Below, one piece after another: positions 10,180-18,962 of a stretch of DNA of 60,097 nucleotides. The notes below the pieces were generated by a model, which had not been told where the DNA came from, made no database searches, and worked only from the letters and a program-made list of their open reading frames with translations. The stretch lies in the NCBI GenBank assembly GCA_003635315.1, contig PYJD01000046.1, forward strand, positions 1 through 60,097. The letters run 5' to 3'. The position numbers were made by a program, and so were the translations under genes. The DNA comes from Candidatus Poribacteria bacterium (GTDB lineage: Bacteria; Poribacteria; WGA-4E; WGA-3G). The number at the start of each line of letters is the position of its first letter. Within the stretch, counting starts at the first letter, position 1.

Positions 10180-11157
10180 TCAGCAGGATACAACCTGACC
10201 AGTTTTTGCAGATTGATATGCAGCGGCCAATATAGTATTTGTCCTTAACCCATCATTACCACTTGCCATGGGTGAAATCCCTGTGGTAACACATTCAGTG
10301 AAATGTTCAAATTGGTGTTGATAGAGATCCTCATATTCAGAAGAAATCACCTGTTTCTCCCCATCAAAGTAGGTGTTTATTTTCCATCCATTATCGTTGA
10401 CAACAGTTACAGTCCCTTCGGTACCATAGATTTCAAAAACGGTATCACATTGTGCGACGGAAAAACTTAGATCTGTAAAAGCTTGTGCTCCATTCTCGAA
10501 TCGTATGAGAATCGCACCGGTTTCTTCCACTTCGTAATTATGAATTGAGCTATCGCAAAATGCTGACACCTCTTTAGCTTCACCGATGATGTAACGTAGT
10601 AAATCAACGCTGTGTGCTCCTAAATCCATTAGGCAACCACCACCACCTTTATCAGGTTGTGCACGCCATTCGTCATCTTTTAATAGGTATTGTTTTAGAA
10701 AAGGCATCCTGGCGTGAACAATTTGTCCTAATCTATTTTCATCGACCCATGTCTTAATTTGTTGAAAACAGGAGTGAAACCTAAAAAGAAAACAAACCTG
10801 TAGATGAACACTGTTCTTATTGCATGCGTCAATCATTAATTTACATTCTTGGGGAATCAGAGCCATCGGTTTGTCACAGAGTACATGGAGACCGCGTTCT
10901 GCTGCAGCAATGACCTGTTCACAGTGTAAATTAACAGGTGTAGAGACATATATCGCATCCAGGGATGCATCGTTGAGTAAGTCATCAACGTTGTGATAGG
11001 AAGTAGTAGCATTGTGTTGAGAGGCAAGTAGTTTTGCACGTTCTGCATCCCTTGAAAAGAGTGCATGGAGTTCCGCGCCTGTTGCCTTTTGAATCGCGGG
11101 CATCGCTCGACGTTGTGCTACGCTACCAGCCCCGAGGACACCCCATTTTAATGTCAT
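10180..11157 (-). CDS. Gfo/Idh/MocA-family NAD(P)-dependent oxidoreductase
   Basis: A 325-residue oxidoreductase with an N-terminal Rossmann fold (KWGVLGAGSVAQRRAMPAI, residues 3-21), the loop DAIYVSTPVNLHCEQV, and the family hallmark HVLCDKPMAL that supplies the catalytic Lys near residue 94. The C-terminal substrate domain includes GGGCLMDLGAHSVDLLRYI. Such enzymes oxidise or reduce sugars, inositols or related polyols; the substrate is unknown. The ATG at 11157 was chosen because the upstream TTG at 11169 would put the GGAGAG ribosome site inside the gene. It is a single gene; the neighbours upstream and downstream are separated by intergenic DNA. Confidence 0.9.
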   Translation of the reverse strand: MTLKWGVLGAGSVAQRRAMPAIQKATGAELHALFSRDAERAKLLASQHNATTSYHNVDDLLNDASLDAIYVSTPVNLHCEQVIAAAERGLHVLCDKPMALIPQECKLMIDACNKNSVHLQVCFLFRFHSCFQQIKTWVDENRLGQIVHARMPFLKQYLLKDDEWRAQPDKGGGGCLMDLGAHSVDLLRYIIGEAKEVSAFCDSSIHNYEVEETGAILIRFENGAQAFTDLSFSVAQCDTVFEIYGTEGTVTVVNDNGWKINTYFDGEKQVISSEYEDLYQHQFEHFTECVTTGISPMASGNDGLRTNTILAAAYQSAKTGQVVSC

Positions 11158-11241
11158 TTTTCTCTCCAATGTTGTTCACAGTTAACTGTCTTTGAATAAA
11201 GTATATCCGTAATTGCGTGGTAGTAATTATCTCATAATGAA

Positions 11242-11997
11242 TTAGACCAACAATAGATATATCCCTGTAACAAAAAGGACGATAAGGACGATTCTGGAAA
11301 AGATTTGTTCTGAAAAACGGCTGTTTAGATATACACCTACTTGTACACCAATTGCGACAAATGGAAGGAGTAATATTGTTTCAATAAAGAGTTCAAAGTT
11401 GAATAGACCGAGTTGGAAATAGACCGGTATTTTCGTTAAATTAATGAAAAAATATAGGATGGTAGTTGTCGCTACAAAAGTGCGATTACCTAACTTCTGG
11501 GGTAGAAGATACATAATGATAATTGGACCAGCCATATGGGCAAGCGTGGAGAAAACACCCGCGACAATACCAGCTATTACACCATGCCATATTTTAAACT
11601 GAACTACTGCTTCTGGATCTGCCGTATCAGGACCTAACCACAGTAGTATCCGTACCCGAAAGAATTCTATTACTGCAAAAAGACAAACGATGCCTCCTAT
11701 GACTTTTTTTAGATGATAATTTGAAATGTCTTTTAAGATAAAACTGGCAAGTATAATACCTATGATGGCTCCAGGAATAAGTCTCCAAATACTGGTGCGA
11801 TGCCACTGTTTCCAATAATGTCCTAATGAGATTATATCGGTAGAGAATAGTATAGGAAGCATAAGAGCAATGACATTTCGCGGGGATCGAAATTGGGTGA
11901 ATAAAGGTACAACAAACATACCGATTCCACCCCCGAATCCTGCCTTGCTAACACCCGTAAGACAAGTTCCAAAACATAAGATTATAATTTCAAAGAT
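11242..11997 (-). CDS. TSUP (TauE/SafE-family) membrane transporter, unusual start
   Basis: A polytopic membrane protein with about seven hydrophobic segments, typical of the TSUP family of putative sulfite, sulfonate or organic-anion transporters. The first ATG (11919) truncates the family's conserved first repeat: the same frame upstream reads LCFGTCLTGVSKAGFGGGIG, a TSUP signature. That extension has no in-frame ATG, GTG or TTG. An ATC at 11997 sits 7 bp after AGGAG, while the nearest ATG (about 12026) is in a different frame. Either a rare ATC start or a one-base indel near the 5' end is implied. The transported ion cannot be inferred. Confidence 0.75.
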   Translation of the reverse strand: MFEIIILCFGTCLTGVSKAGFGGGIGMFVVPLFTQFRSPRNVIALMLPILFSTDIISLGHYWKQWHRTSIWRLIPGAIIGIILASFILKDISNYHLKKVIGGIVCLFAVIEFFRVRILLWLGPDTADPEAVVQFKIWHGVIAGIVAGVFSTLAHMAGPIIIMYLLPQKLGNRTFVATTTILYFFINLTKIPVYFQLGLFNFELFIETILLLPFVAIGVQVGVYLNSRFSEQIFSRIVLIVLFVTGIYLLLV

Positions 11998-12210
11998 GTG
12001 GTTTCTCCTGTTGATCTTTCATTATGTTAATGGGGTTTATGATAATGAAAATTATAGGTTTTGTCAAGATAGTAAGGTTTTGTATCCTTCTTATTTATTT
12101 GTATTTACTCGTGATATTAAACGGAGATCAAAAAAGCTAAAATGAAATCAGTTCATTGAATAAATACCGATTGCGCGTATGGTATTCGACCATCCTTAGG
12201 AAGGTGGTAG

Positions 12211-12343
12211 TTATGATTCATGAAGATTAATTTAATCATTCGGTAATATCTTGACGAAATCCGGTACGGTTACAAACCGCACCTACCGGGGCAGCGGTAA
12301 ATTAGAATTACCGATTTTAATAATTAAACTTCATCTATCATAA
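12211..12343. repeat. long imperfect inverted repeat (MITE-like)
   Basis: The arms 12211-12247 and 12307-12343 are reverse complements over 37 bp with about eight mismatches (TTATGATTCATGAAG against TTATGATAGATGAAG). The loop contains a second nested hairpin (CCGGTA-CGGTT-ACA-AACCG-CACC-TACCGG). The whole would fold into one long stem in DNA or RNA. It has no coding capacity, so a non-autonomous mobile element is likely. It accounts for much of the roughly 500-bp gap upstream of rpsU. Confidence 0.65.
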
Positions 12344-12433
12344 CCTTAGATCTACTTTCGTCTCCATGTTCAAAACCTTGGATTGCCTATATGGACTCCA
12401 CGTTATATAACTCATGGCATACATTCATTAAAG

Positions 12434-12462
12434 TTGACAGAGAGTAAAATTTATGATATACT
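12434..12462 (+). promoter_or_regulatory. strong sigma70 promoter for rpsU
   Basis: A consensus TTGACA at 12434-12439 and TATACT at 12457-12462 are 17 bp apart, with TG one base before the -10 (extended -10). It lies 35 bp upstream of the S21 start codon, with AGGAGG in between. Confidence 0.85.
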
Positions 12463-12496
12463 ATTTTCAGTTATTTCGTATAGGAGGTTCGTTAAA

Positions 12497-12718
12497 ATGG
12501 TACAAGTAGAAGTAACAGTCGATTCTGGTGAATCGTTTGATAGGGCACTCGCTCGTTTTAAGAAAATGTGTGGCAAAGCCGGTGTAGTCACAGAAATTAA
12601 GAAGCGTAGTTTTTATGAGAAGCCGAGTGAAAAACGTCGCCGAATCGAGTTGAAACGTCAGCGGAAAGTAAGACCGCGAACAACAGAATACCGTCCACGC
12701 TACGATAACAGCAGATAG
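12497..12718 (+). CDS. rpsU: 30S ribosomal protein S21
   Basis: A 73-residue S21 protein of the small ribosomal subunit. It shows the family pattern: VQVEVTVDSGESFDRALARF at the N-terminus, a KKMCGKAGVVTEIKKRSFYE helix, and a basic C-terminus (EKRRRIELKRQRK). The ATG at 12497 is 9 bp behind AGGAGG and has a near-consensus promoter. A dsRNA-binding-domain gene starts 20 bp downstream and ends at a terminator, so the two form an operon. Confidence 0.97.
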   Translation: MVQVEVTVDSGESFDRALARFKKMCGKAGVVTEIKKRSFYEKPSEKRRRIELKRQRKVRPRTTEYRPRYDNSR

Positions 12719-12738
12719 ACGGTTGCAGGAGGTAATAT

Positions 12739-13263
12739 ATGCCCGACCGGGATATTGCCGAATCAAATGGAAACTATAAAGGACTATTAATTCAATATTG
12801 TCAGGAACGCGGTATGAACCACCCACGGTTCACAGAAACACAACATGGTACGGCAGATGCCCCAAGTTGGAAGGTGACAGTAGAGTATGGTGACAGGGTT
12901 CATGAGACAATGTATCCGATACCAGGGGCAAAGAAAGAGGCACATCAGTTCGCTGCGAAAGAGATACTCGAGTCAATTAACGAAAACCGTGAACGTTTAT
13001 TGACGGGTGAAGAAAATACAGATGACAATTCAATACCTGAATCTCTTGAAGAGCAACCTATCGAGTCTACAAATGTTCCATTATCGCTTTTCACCAGCGC
13101 CTTGACGGTTGCCAATGAAAGGTTGGGTTCATCACAACCTTCAAGATATCGAAGTATAACCGATGTTGAATACTCTCAGAAATTAGCACAGTTAACAATA
13201 CAGATTGTTACGGATTTAGTGAAGGCAGCGGATAAATCTAATATAGAGTTTCCTGATGCATAG
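12739..13263 (+). CDS. double-stranded RNA-binding-domain protein
   Basis: A 174-residue protein. Residues 12-76 match the dsRBD layout: helix YKGLLIQYCQERGMNHPRF, three strands (SWKVTVEYGDRVHETMY), then the closing helix PGAKKEAHQFAAKEILESI, whose KKEAxxxAA signature binds the RNA phosphate backbone. The C-terminal 95 residues are not recognised. No RNase III catalytic domain is present, so it is a stand-alone dsRBD protein. It is co-transcribed with rpsU from a strong promoter and ends at a perfect terminator, suggesting a link to ribosomal or RNA metabolism. Confidence 0.8.
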   Translation: MPDRDIAESNGNYKGLLIQYCQERGMNHPRFTETQHGTADAPSWKVTVEYGDRVHETMYPIPGAKKEAHQFAAKEILESINENRERLLTGEENTDDNSIPESLEEQPIESTNVPLSLFTSALTVANERLGSSQPSRYRSITDVEYSQKLAQLTIQIVTDLVKAADKSNIEFPDA

Positions 13264-13269
13264 TCCTTG

Positions 13270-13304
13270 AAACGGGGTCAGAAATCTGACCCCGTTTTTA
13301 TTTT
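13270..13304 (+). terminator. rho-independent terminator of the rpsU operon
   Basis: A perfect 13-bp stem (AAACGGGGTCAGA with its complement, ending at 13297) is followed by TTATTTT. It sits 7 bp after the dsRBD gene stop. Confidence 0.9.
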
Positions 13305-13399
13305 AATTATCATAATAACAATAACTATCCTCTTGACTACCACGCTAACATTATAATATAATTAAAACAATACTTATACTTGACACTAAGGCAGATACG

Positions 13400-14071
13400 A
13401 TGCAGGAAAAGATACAGTCAGCTCCGACAATTGTATATCCGACATCAGATGGTAAACCTATGGCGGAAACCGATATACATCGTGATCTGATGGTGGTTTT
13501 TATCTGGATGCTAAAACAACATTTCCAAGATAAGCGTGATGTTTATGTATCAGGAAATTTGTTGATTTATTATGAAAAAGGGGAACCGAGGAAATCCATT
13601 TCACCAGATGTTTTTGTGGTTTTTGGTGTAGAAAAAAAGGAGCGACTAAACTATTTGACTTGGGAAGAAGGACATACACCTGATTTCGTGTTGGAAATAG
13701 CCAGTCGGAGAACTTATCGGAAGGATCTCGGACCCAAAAAGGAACTTTATGCATCTGTTCTTGGCGTGAAGGAATATTTTATCTACGATCCTCTTGGACA
13801 AATTGTACCAAGTTTTATTGGATATAGTCTTGTTGAAACTAAATATAGAGAGATGGAATTTACCAACGGCAGGTTTCCATCAGAAATATTAGGTTTAGAA
13901 TTGGGCGAACAGGATGGTAGGTTAGGATTATATAATCCTAATACAGCACAATGGGTAAATCCACCTTCCGAACAGATTGAACTGGAAGTGACAGCTCGGA
14001 AAGAAGTAGAAGCTGAACTGGCTGAAGCCTTAGAAGAAATTGAACGTTTGCGTGCAAATAGGGATAATTAA
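13400..14071 (+). CDS. Uma2 (DUF820) family nuclease-like protein
   Basis: A 223-residue protein of the Uma2 family, which has a PD-(D/E)XK restriction-endonuclease-like fold. The core residues appear in SISPDVFVVF (Asp) and PDFVLEIASRRTYRKD (E-x-x-S variant with a downstream Lys), followed by KKELYASVLGVKEYFIYDP. The last 35 residues are a Glu-rich coiled coil (EVEAELAEALEEIERLRAN), a common tail in this family. The biological role is unclear; these genes are scattered in many copies in cyanobacteria and related genomes. It stands alone between terminators. Confidence 0.85.
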   Translation: MQEKIQSAPTIVYPTSDGKPMAETDIHRDLMVVFIWMLKQHFQDKRDVYVSGNLLIYYEKGEPRKSISPDVFVVFGVEKKERLNYLTWEEGHTPDFVLEIASRRTYRKDLGPKKELYASVLGVKEYFIYDPLGQIVPSFIGYSLVETKYREMEFTNGRFPSEILGLELGEQDGRLGLYNPNTAQWVNPPSEQIELEVTARKEVEAELAEALEEIERLRANRDN

Positions 14072-14233
14072 ATTTCACAGTTAATATTCGATAGGTAGTC
14101 ATAAATTCCATATATTTCCTTCCTACTCTTTTAACTATCAATAACTTCAATTGTGTTGCCAGTATGAACCTCCACAACAGATTGAAACAGGCAACAATGT
14201 TTAATAACCTACCAGCAATACCCAATCAAATAT

Positions 14234-14920
14234 ATGGTCAATCATATTAAAAACCGGTTACGTCAAAACCGCTTTTTAGCACCATTAATGGGATGTCCAT
14301 ATCCTGCTCCACGGTGGAATCGATCCGTTAAACGGGTGGTTCGTGAACTCGGACCTGATAAACGTATATTAGATTTAGGTTCCGGCATGCATCGGCGTGC
14401 AGAAAATGTCATAAATCTTGAAATTTCAGTAACACCCATGGTTGATATTGTAGGGGATGGTCATCTGCTTCCGTTTGCTGATAATGTTTTTGATGCAGTG
14501 ATTTCCGAGGCGGTGTTGGAACATGTGCAGGATCCCCAAAAGGTTGTTGCTGAGATGTATCGCGTGCTAAAACCGGACGGATATATATGTGCAGCTGTCC
14601 CGTTTTTGCAAGGATATCATGCATCACCACACGACTACCAAAGGTGGACAACAACAGGATTTGTTACGTTGTTTTCAGAATTTATTGAAATTGAGAGTGG
14701 TGCATGTGCTGGTCCAACAGCAGCATTACATTGGGTTTTCCGCGAATATATTGGCTTGATTTGTTCTTTTGGAAGTTTATTGGTGGCTAAAGCAGTATCC
14801 CTTCTTGTCGGGTGGTTAACCTTCCCATTGGTGTGGTTAGATACATTGTTAATGTTGCATCCACATTCACATATTTTAGCTTCTGCGGTTTATTTTATTG
14901 GGAGGAAGGATAAGGATTGA
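14234..14920 (+). CDS. class I SAM-dependent methyltransferase
   Basis: A 228-residue protein with a methyltransferase-11-type core: SAM-binding motif I ILDLGSGMHRRAENVIN, GDGHLLPFADNVFDAVI for motifs II-III, and EMYRVLKPDGYICAAVPF. The C-terminal part has hydrophobic segments (about residues 168-205) that could bind it to the membrane, so the acceptor may be a lipid or a lipid-linked sugar. No clear Shine-Dalgarno sequence precedes the ATG. A 17-bp-stem terminator follows. Confidence 0.85.
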   Translation: MVNHIKNRLRQNRFLAPLMGCPYPAPRWNRSVKRVVRELGPDKRILDLGSGMHRRAENVINLEISVTPMVDIVGDGHLLPFADNVFDAVISEAVLEHVQDPQKVVAEMYRVLKPDGYICAAVPFLQGYHASPHDYQRWTTTGFVTLFSEFIEIESGACAGPTAALHWVFREYIGLICSFGSLLVAKAVSLLVGWLTFPLVWLDTLLMLHPHSHILASAVYFIGRKDKD

Positions 14921-14969
14921 TTTATAATCTGTGGATTAGATAAGGATATTCTTCTGACAATGAACCTGC

Positions 14970-15007
14970 AAAAGATTATGCGCGCCTTTAGGCGCGCATA
15001 ATCTTTT
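14970..15007. terminator. bidirectional terminator
   Basis: A perfect 17-bp stem (AAAAGATTATGCGCGCC and its complement, loop TTTA) lies between convergent genes. The terminal A/T runs allow use in both directions. Confidence 0.9.
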
Positions 15008-15036
15008 AGACGGAAATATAATTCAAAAGCAGGTAT

Positions 15037-16284
15037 CTACTGTTTTTTAGGTTGAAATTTGTCCGCGTCAACGAAATAGAGAAAACCTATACACATTTCG
15101 TCAGTGGTCTTATCACCCCAGCCAACAGGTACAGGAGGATCGTGTGGATTAGCAGGATTCTCGGCAGAATTGTCAAAATGTGCGATGAGAGAAATCTGTG
15201 TTCCAGCAGGTAAAAAGATCGGTTTACGGTAATGATAGATGTCCTGCCAATTGAAGTCCCAATCCTGTATCCGAATAAGACTGATAGGATCACCAGTAGG
15301 GGGTTTTGCTTCAATCTGTATATCCCGTCCGAGAAGATGCATGTGTGGCATTGTAGCCAATAAATAACTATCTCTTTCCACCTTTTCATGTGCATGAACA
15401 GCATATTTAGCATCACCAGCGGGAATCATAAATTTATCATTAATTGCAGCACCAATGTGTAATGGAGCAGTTTCCTCAGTTTTTGAGAAGTAGAGTCCGA
15501 CTCGTGATCGGTCGTGTTCGATATTTCCTGTTCTGTAATAATGAACTTGTAGGACAATATCAGCCCCTTTAGGTAATATATAGCCTACACCATCAGGTAA
15601 AACGGAAGGAGTTACCCCTGGTGCCCATCCCCCAAGTGTTCCTACGGCATCAATTCCAGGACCAGTGCCTTCTGTTACATATCCGGGTTTAGGATCTTGT
15701 GCATCAAGTTGCCGTGCCTGTCCTTTCGTATCTAAATAAACAATAACATGGTGGACAGTTTTTCGATTCCCAGGTTGTACATCAACAGATTGTACATACA
15801 TATCTGTATCGAAATTGGTAGGAATAATAAAATGCCGATATTCATCTTCACCTTCCGGTTCAATTTCGTATTCCACAGGCATTTCAACAATATGATCAGG
15901 TTCACCGAGTGCCCATCCTTCAGGGAATTTAGGGTTCGGAGGAACAGCCGTCAAATCACCAGCGGGTGCATCGGATGCTGCCCAATCGGAAATCATCTGA
16001 ATCTCTTTATCTGTTAGCCGTCTTTCATTCTTAAATTCACCATATCCAGAGGCAGGTTTCCAAGGAGGCATTAGACGTTCTTTAGTATATTCAGCTATTT
16101 CAGTTGCCCATGCTTTGGAATGACCATAGTCTGTGAGAGGGAAAGGAGCGACTTCACCTTGTCGATGGCAGCTTTGACATTCTCTTTGTAAAATCGGAGC
16201 GATATGTTCGCTATATGTTACTTCCGCATATATGTTTGGTATAAAAAGAGCGGATGTAAGGAGTGCAATTAGGATGTATTTCAT
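15037..16284 (-). CDS. secreted c-type heme / copper type II monooxygenase-like protein
   Basis: A 415-residue exported protein with a cleavable signal peptide (residues 1-20). Residues 24-105 hold one heme-binding CQSCH (36-40) in a cytochrome-c-like domain with the later LMPPWKP, where the Met may be the axial ligand. The rest resembles copper type II ascorbate-dependent monooxygenases (peptidylglycine or dopamine monooxygenase fold): TVHHVIVYLD carries paired His ligands and MPHMHLLGRDI a further H-x-H-like set. Such fusions are usually annotated as cytochrome/monooxygenase hybrids of unknown substrate. It probably acts in the periplasm. Confidence 0.8.
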   Translation of the reverse strand: MKYILIALLTSALFIPNIYAEVTYSEHIAPILQRECQSCHRQGEVAPFPLTDYGHSKAWATEIAEYTKERLMPPWKPASGYGEFKNERRLTDKEIQMISDWAASDAPAGDLTAVPPNPKFPEGWALGEPDHIVEMPVEYEIEPEGEDEYRHFIIPTNFDTDMYVQSVDVQPGNRKTVHHVIVYLDTKGQARQLDAQDPKPGYVTEGTGPGIDAVGTLGGWAPGVTPSVLPDGVGYILPKGADIVLQVHYYRTGNIEHDRSRVGLYFSKTEETAPLHIGAAINDKFMIPAGDAKYAVHAHEKVERDSYLLATMPHMHLLGRDIQIEAKPPTGDPISLIRIQDWDFNWQDIYHYRKPIFLPAGTQISLIAHFDNSAENPANPHDPPVPVGWGDKTTDEMCIGFLYFVDADKFQPKKQ

Positions 16285-16477
16285 TGGTATAGGATTGTCC
16301 TTAAATGTAGGGTTGTATGTATTATATTATATTGTCATAGGGAATAAATGTCAAGTGTGAATACTCATCATTATTCCTGACAGTAAAATGTTGTGCTTAT
16401 GTATTAAGCTGTAGTTAACTATTCCAATCAGGATTTTTTTCCTATCCGAAGAGGAGTTTATTCTTGAAATCGGTGGA

Positions 16478-17623
16478 TTATTTAGATGTCCAATTACCAA
16501 TTGAAAGTAGACGCGCAGCTTGTTCTGCTGTGTCGGCTATTAAAGGTACAGCATCAGATACAGCATCTTCAAGCGACATAGGGGTTTGAGCGATTCCTAA
16601 CATAGCATCAATACCTTCCGCATATACGTTTTTTGCCCCTTCACCGATACTACCCGCAATTGCTATAACGGGAATGTCATAGGATTTGGCTACTTTTGCT
16701 ACACCTACAGGTGTTTTCCCAAAGGCAGTTTGAAAATCTAATTGACCTTCACCCGTAAAGACAAGGGTTGCGCCTTTCATCCGTTCTCTTAGATTGACGG
16801 CATCAATCATGATATCAATACCGAGTTTTAATTCAGCTTTGAGAAACGCCATCAATCCTGCACCTAATCCACCGGCTGCGCCTGCTCCAGGCGTATTATT
16901 GAATGAATTACCGAGTGTCCGTGTTAGGATTGCGTCATAGTGTACGAGATTCGCATCAAGCGTCTTCACCATCTCTGGATTCGCACCTTTTTGTGGTCCA
17001 TAGACATGTGATGCTCCGTCTGGTCCGGTCAGTGGATTGTTAACATCACAAGCGACAATTGTTTCCGTATCCAAAATTGCTGGGTGTAAATCTGTAATAT
17101 CTATTGATTCTAATTCCGCTAAACCCCCTCCACCTCGTTCAATAGAAGTTCTATCACCTTTTAGAAATTTCACTCCCAGTGCCTCAGCCATGCCAGTCCC
17201 ACCATCATTTGTAGCACTTCCACCAATGCCGATAATCAGTCGTCTACATCCGAATTCTAATGCTGCATGAATAAGTTGTCCTGTACCAAAGGTTGTGGTT
17301 TTTAAAGGATTCCTTATATCTGTTGGGACGAGTGTAAGCCCCGATGCAGATGCCATTTCAATGACTGCGGTTACTCCATCTGATAGTATTCCAAATTCAG
17401 CTTCAACTTCATTTCCGAGTGGACCGAGTACATGTTCTGTTCTGATAAGTCCACCGGTTGCATCGACGAGGGATTGGACTGTTCCTTCCCCACCGTCTGC
17501 CATGGGGATTTTCTCAATGTTTGCCTCTGGAAACACACGGTAAAGTCCTTGCTCGATGGCTTTCGCTGCCTCTAATGCTGTTACGCTCCCTTTGAATGAA
17601 TCTGGTGCAACTACAATTTTCAT
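16478..17623 (-). CDS. glycerate kinase (GlxK/GarK family)
   Basis: A 381-residue kinase that phosphorylates D-glycerate, linking glycerate or glyoxylate catabolism to glycolysis. Family segments are KIVVAPDSFKGSVTALEAA at the N-terminus, PMADGGEGTVQSLVDATGG, IIGIGGSATNDGGTGMAEAL, and FTGEGQLDFQTAFGKTPVGV near the C-terminus. The start at 17623 is chosen because the family begins at MKIVVAPDSFKG; the 12 in-frame residues upstream are not conserved. It is a single gene. Confidence 0.95.
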   Translation of the reverse strand: MKIVVAPDSFKGSVTALEAAKAIEQGLYRVFPEANIEKIPMADGGEGTVQSLVDATGGLIRTEHVLGPLGNEVEAEFGILSDGVTAVIEMASASGLTLVPTDIRNPLKTTTFGTGQLIHAALEFGCRRLIIGIGGSATNDGGTGMAEALGVKFLKGDRTSIERGGGGLAELESIDITDLHPAILDTETIVACDVNNPLTGPDGASHVYGPQKGANPEMVKTLDANLVHYDAILTRTLGNSFNNTPGAGAAGGLGAGLMAFLKAELKLGIDIMIDAVNLRERMKGATLVFTGEGQLDFQTAFGKTPVGVAKVAKSYDIPVIAIAGSIGEGAKNVYAEGIDAMLGIAQTPMSLEDAVSDAVPLIADTAEQAARLLSIGNWTSK

Positions 17624-17717
17624 AACGGTGAGTCTACTATACGAATCATAGGTTGTCAAGGGGTGAGAAATCAGGCTTAGTGTAAGGATTACTTGATCGT
17701 TCTAATTCAGGGTCAGA

Positions 17718-18614
17718 TCAGTGATTTTCGTGGTTTTCTAAGTAAGCAATGAATGTATCAAGTTCTTTGGAGAGGAGGTCAAACAATTCACCTATCTTCT
17801 TGGCATTTTTTTCCGTTCTTTCGTAGACGAGTTTTTCTTCGTAGATATTTCTGAAAACGTGACGAAATTCTAAAAGTTCTTCCAAAATCTCGTAAGTTGC
17901 TTCAGAAATCACAGGCAGTCTTTCAGCGTGTGGTTCTAACATCTGCGTCAACAAATCTTTATGCCATCTACTTCCATCTGGCATGCGTAGGTCAATATCC
18001 ATAGCAATCTGTGTAAAAATGGTTTCTATTCCCCTATAACAGTCAACAATATTTTTTGCAATTGTTATTTCTATCTCTTCTTTGTAAATGATTGGTGCAG
18101 TTTTGATTTTCTCTAATCGCTCAGCTATTTTTTTGATAGTACTTTCTATTTTTATACGTTCATCAGAGATACGTTGTATCAGTGTTGACCTATCCACTTT
18201 ATAGGTTGCTCCTTTATCAATAAGTGTTAGTTGACTCTGAATTCTCTCACGAAATAATCCTTTACAATTCTTAAAATCAACCAGATCTACCTTGAATAGA
18301 CCACTGATGTCAGATGCTACTGATGCTGCCCGAAAATACTTGTCATTGGGGATACCCCATACAGCGATGTCGATGTCCGACCATTTTGAGAAGGACTGTC
18401 GTTGCGTAAGAGAACCGAATACCGCGACTTGTGTTGCCTCAAAATCTTGGTAGAGCATTGCTGCGACCTTATGTGCGGTTTGCCACGCGCGCTGCAACAA
18501 TTCCTCATCCACTGTCCGGTTTTGTAAGTGCTGGTCGAGTGGCTGTTTGTATTGTGCTAATTCTTCTGGGGATAAGTCTTTCGTGGTGCGGTGGGTATCT
18601 GTGGACTGATGCAT
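17718..18614 (-). CDS. fused MNT nucleotidyltransferase and HEPN-like protein
   Basis: A 298-residue protein. Residues 45-150 form a minimal nucleotidyltransferase: GSLTQRQSFSKWSDIDIAV gives the GS motif (67-68) and metal-binding Asp80 and Asp82. Residues 165-298 are helical and resemble HepT/HEPN RNases; where these carry R-x4-H, this protein reads R251-HVFR-Asn256, so the catalytic His is missing. In MNT-HEPN toxin-antitoxin pairs the two parts are separate proteins and the MNT AMPylates the HEPN toxin. Here they are fused and the toxin half is probably inactive. The ATG at 18614 follows AAGGAG; a longer frame to 18833 has no such site. The HEPN assignment is inferred. Confidence 0.7.
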   Translation of the reverse strand: MHQSTDTHRTTKDLSPEELAQYKQPLDQHLQNRTVDEELLQRAWQTAHKVAAMLYQDFEATQVAVFGSLTQRQSFSKWSDIDIAVWGIPNDKYFRAASVASDISGLFKVDLVDFKNCKGLFRERIQSQLTLIDKGATYKVDRSTLIQRISDERIKIESTIKKIAERLEKIKTAPIIYKEEIEITIAKNIVDCYRGIETIFTQIAMDIDLRMPDGSRWHKDLLTQMLEPHAERLPVISEATYEILEELLEFRHVFRNIYEEKLVYERTEKNAKKIGELFDLLSKELDTFIAYLENHENH

Positions 18615-18962
18615 TTCGCTGTCTCCTTGATGAGTAGGATAGCATAAAATGGATTGGTATGCAATTAAAAGAGACGGAATCACCTTTCGGATTTTCCACC
18701 TCAATTTTGAGAAGATTTCCGATGTTTTTTCTGATATTATTCTTATACTGGTTACTGACTTGTGAATTATAGATAATTGCTTATCTTGCTGTTCTTTTGG
18801 TGCCACTACCCTGGTCCAAATTTCCGGTGGCAATACATAGAGATGAAGAAAATTATCTTAGAGTCAGATTAATGTATATGTAGTCATTAAAAAAGTGATA
18901 TGGTATACTTGAAAATAAAAAATATCTGGTATTATCATAGTATTCTATAAAACAGGTGACGC
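18615..18962. other. 348-bp divergent intergenic region
   Basis: This lies between two divergent genes. A weak extended -10 (TGGTATTAT, ending at 18935) with TTGAAA at 18909 could serve the dioxygenase gene, though the spacing is only 15 bp. I see no repeat or additional gene. Confidence 0.4.
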
